A DNA stretch of 9,439 nucleotides from Desulfovibrio sp. (GTDB lineage: Bacteria > Desulfobacterota > Desulfovibrionia > Desulfovibrionales > Desulfovibrionaceae), in the NCBI GenBank assembly GCA_003525525.1, contig DQED01000363.1, positions 1-9,439 of the forward strand. Reading direction: 5' to 3'. Both the position numbers and the translations under genes were made by a program. The notes beneath the pieces were generated by a model that was given only the letters and a program-made list of their open reading frames with translations, did no database searches and was not told the origin of the DNA. This document shows positions 8,411-9,439 of this stretch, one piece after another. Each line of letters opens with the position of its first letter. The first letter of the stretch is position 1.

Positions 8411-8544
8411 AAAAGGCCGGCATCGCGACGCGCGCGAGGGCACCGCCGCTGCGCAGTCCATGAAAAAGCCGCTCCCGGACGTGTTCCAGGCGAATTTTCG
8501 TCCCCGAAAAGAACCGAACTGTGGAAAACTCCGGAGCGATGCCC

Positions 8545-8586
8545 AAAAATGGAAAACCGGGGCAGGACGATTCCGTCCTGCCCCGG
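8545..8586 (-). terminator. Strong rho-independent terminator of pyrD
   Basis: CCGGGGCAGGACG (8557-8569) and CGTCCTGCCCCGG (8574-8586) form a perfect 13-pair stem with the tetraloop ATTC. Read on the - strand, the stem is followed at once by TTTTCCATTTTT (8556-8545), a classic U-rich tail. It lies 52 bases past the pyrD stop. It should insulate pyrD from the amtB-glnK unit downstream on the same strand. Confidence 0.9.
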
Positions 8587-8628
8587 CACGAAAGAATGCC
8601 GCGCCGCCATACGGCACGGAAAATGCCG
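8584..8628. repeat. Two near-identical short hairpins in the pyrD 3' untranslated region
   Basis: CGGCACGAAAGAATGCCG (8584-8601) and CGGCACGGAAAATGCCG (8612-8628) are near-direct repeats. Each can fold with a CGGCA/TGCCG stem and an A-rich loop. The first shares three bases with the terminator stem. They lie between the pyrD stop and its terminator. They may be chance, a small duplication, or a 3' end stability element. Confidence 0.35.
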
Positions 8629-8638
8629 GCGTTTCGCC

Positions 8639-9439
8639 CTAGCCGGTAAGGCTCCCCCGGTAGGCGTCGAGGCTTTCTATCCCCAGCTCCTCCATCAGCG
8701 CCGGCAGCCTTTCCGCGATGCGAAACGCCATGTCCGGCCGCATGAAGTTGGCCGTGCCGATCTGCACCGCGTGCGCGCCGACGAGGATGAATTCCAGCGC
8801 GTCCTCGGCGCAACTGATGCCGCCCACGGCAATGACCGGAGCCGAAACAGCCCGGCAGACCTGCCAGACGCAGCGCAGGGCCACGGGCTTGATCGCCGGG
8901 CCGGACAGCCCGCCGATGACGTTGGCCAGGCGGGGCCTGCGCGTGCGGATATCGACCGCCATGCCCGTGAGCGTATTGATGCAGGTCAGCGCGTCCGCGC
9001 CGCCGAGGACCGCCGCGCGGGCGATCTCCACGATGTCCGTGACGTTCGGCGAGAGCTTGACCCAGACGGGCTTGTCCCCGGCGCGCTTCTTCACGGCCTC
9101 GGCCAGCCTGCCGGCCATGGCCGGATCCTGGCCGAAGGCGATGCCGCCGGCCTTGACGTTGGGGCAGGAAATATTGACCTCGAGCGCCGCCACGCCCTCC
9201 GCGGCCGACAACACGCCGGCCAGCTCGGCGAACTCGTCGGCGTCGCAGGCGTAGAGGTTGGCAACGATCGGCGTTGTGGCATGGGGCAGCAGCGGCAGCT
9301 TGTCGCGCAGAAACTTTTCCACGCCGCAGTTCTGCAGGCCGATGGCGTTTAACATCCCGCACGGCGTCTCGGCGATGCGCGGCATGGGATTGCCCAGGCG
9401 GGGCTTCAGCGACAAGCCCTTGACCACGATGCCGCCAAG
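8639..9439 (-). CDS. pyrD: Dihydroorotate dehydrogenase, class 1B catalytic subunit (5' end missing)
   Basis: PyrD oxidises dihydroorotate to orotate, the fourth step of pyrimidine synthesis, using FMN. The frame is open to the window edge (LGGIVVKGLS), so the start lies outside; 266 residues are visible of roughly 300, and an apparent GTG start at 9427 is internal. The segment NISCPNVKAGG carries the catalytic Cys (codon 9166-9164), which marks class 1; class 2 enzymes use Ser. VKLSPNVTD, INTLTGMAVD and the FMN phosphate region AVGGISCAEDALEFILVGAHAVQIGT are all present. The pattern fits class 1B, which works with an FAD/2Fe-2S partner, PyrK; pyrK is not in view and would be expected upstream, beyond the window edge. 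The gene is followed by its own strong terminator. Class 1B over 1A is likely but not proven here. Confidence 0.93.
   Translation of the reverse strand, partial: LGGIVVKGLSLKPRLGNPMPRIAETPCGMLNAIGLQNCGVEKFLRDKLPLLPHATTPIVANLYACDADEFAELAGVLSAAEGVAALEVNISCPNVKAGGIAFGQDPAMAGRLAEAVKKRAGDKPVWVKLSPNVTDIVEIARAAVLGGADALTCINTLTGMAVDIRTRRPRLANVIGGLSGPAIKPVALRCVWQVCRAVSAPVIAVGGISCAEDALEFILVGAHAVQIGTANFMRPDMAFRIAERLPALMEELGIESLDAYRGSLTG

Larger units (their letters stand above)
8121..8544. other. Non-coding stretch between the pyrD terminator and amtB
   Basis: About 420 bases with no gene I can support; open frames crossing it run antisense to amtB or pyrD or read through the terminator. It should contain the amtB promoter and leader. 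Seen within it: a T6 run just before the amtB ribosome binding site, a perfect TTGACA inside an AATTG-T-CAATT palindrome (8184-8194), a GC-rich hairpin (8318-8350) and an AT-rich imperfect palindrome (8395-8410). A small RNA or regulator binding sites are possible but not shown. Confidence 0.6.

Noticed and set aside
8390..8617. Small 75-residue - strand open frame between pyrD and amtB
   Set aside because: It crosses the strong pyrD terminator and has no convincing ribosome binding site or family match.
6921..8642. 573-residue + strand open frame antisense to amtB
   Set aside because: Its His/Gly/Arg/Ala-rich sequence is what the complement of a GC-rich membrane protein gene gives; it has no recognisable domain and crosses into the pyrD terminator region.
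8156..9352. 398-residue + strand open frame spanning the amtB-pyrD gap and antisense to pyrD
   Set aside because: No family features; it runs through the terminator hairpin and opposite a clear pyrD gene.

Overview
The window is GC-rich chromosomal DNA, with most codon third positions G or C, from a bacterium that is probably a Gram-negative proteobacterium. Gene content and protein style fit a Desulfovibrio-like (Desulfovibrionaceae) sulfate reducer. That placement is an inference from general resemblance and was not tested. All the genes belong to well-known families. I see no insertion sequence, phage gene, CRISPR array, tRNA or rRNA.

Layout. Bases 1-6325 are read on the + strand. First comes the 3' part of mutY (adenine glycosylase with a C-terminal Nudix domain). 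A tightly packed four-gene ABC export operon follows: periplasmic adaptor, LolD/MacB-type ATPase, and two FtsX/MacB-type permeases, with genes touching or overlapping. Then comes a CorA-type magnesium/divalent metal channel. A convergent intergenic stretch (6326-6506) holds two hairpins. Bases 6507-9439 are read on the - strand: the ammonium channel gene amtB followed by the PII gene glnK, then, upstream of these, the 3' part of pyrD (dihydroorotate dehydrogenase, catalytic subunit of class 1B). pyrD ends at a strong rho-independent terminator, and a non-coding stretch of about 420 bases lies between that terminator and amtB.

How the genes work together. The adaptor, ATPase and two permeases should form one inner-membrane export or lipoprotein-release-like machine whose substrate cannot be read from sequence. 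AmtB and GlnK form the standard ammonium uptake and gating pair. mutY, corA and pyrD are housekeeping genes with no evident link to their neighbours.

The points most worth a second look are the fully canonical Nudix box in the MutY C-terminal domain, the two-permease split of the ABC exporter, the hairpin abutting the glnK ribosome binding site, and the structured, locally AT-rich leader upstream of amtB. I did not find a convincing new biological system here.
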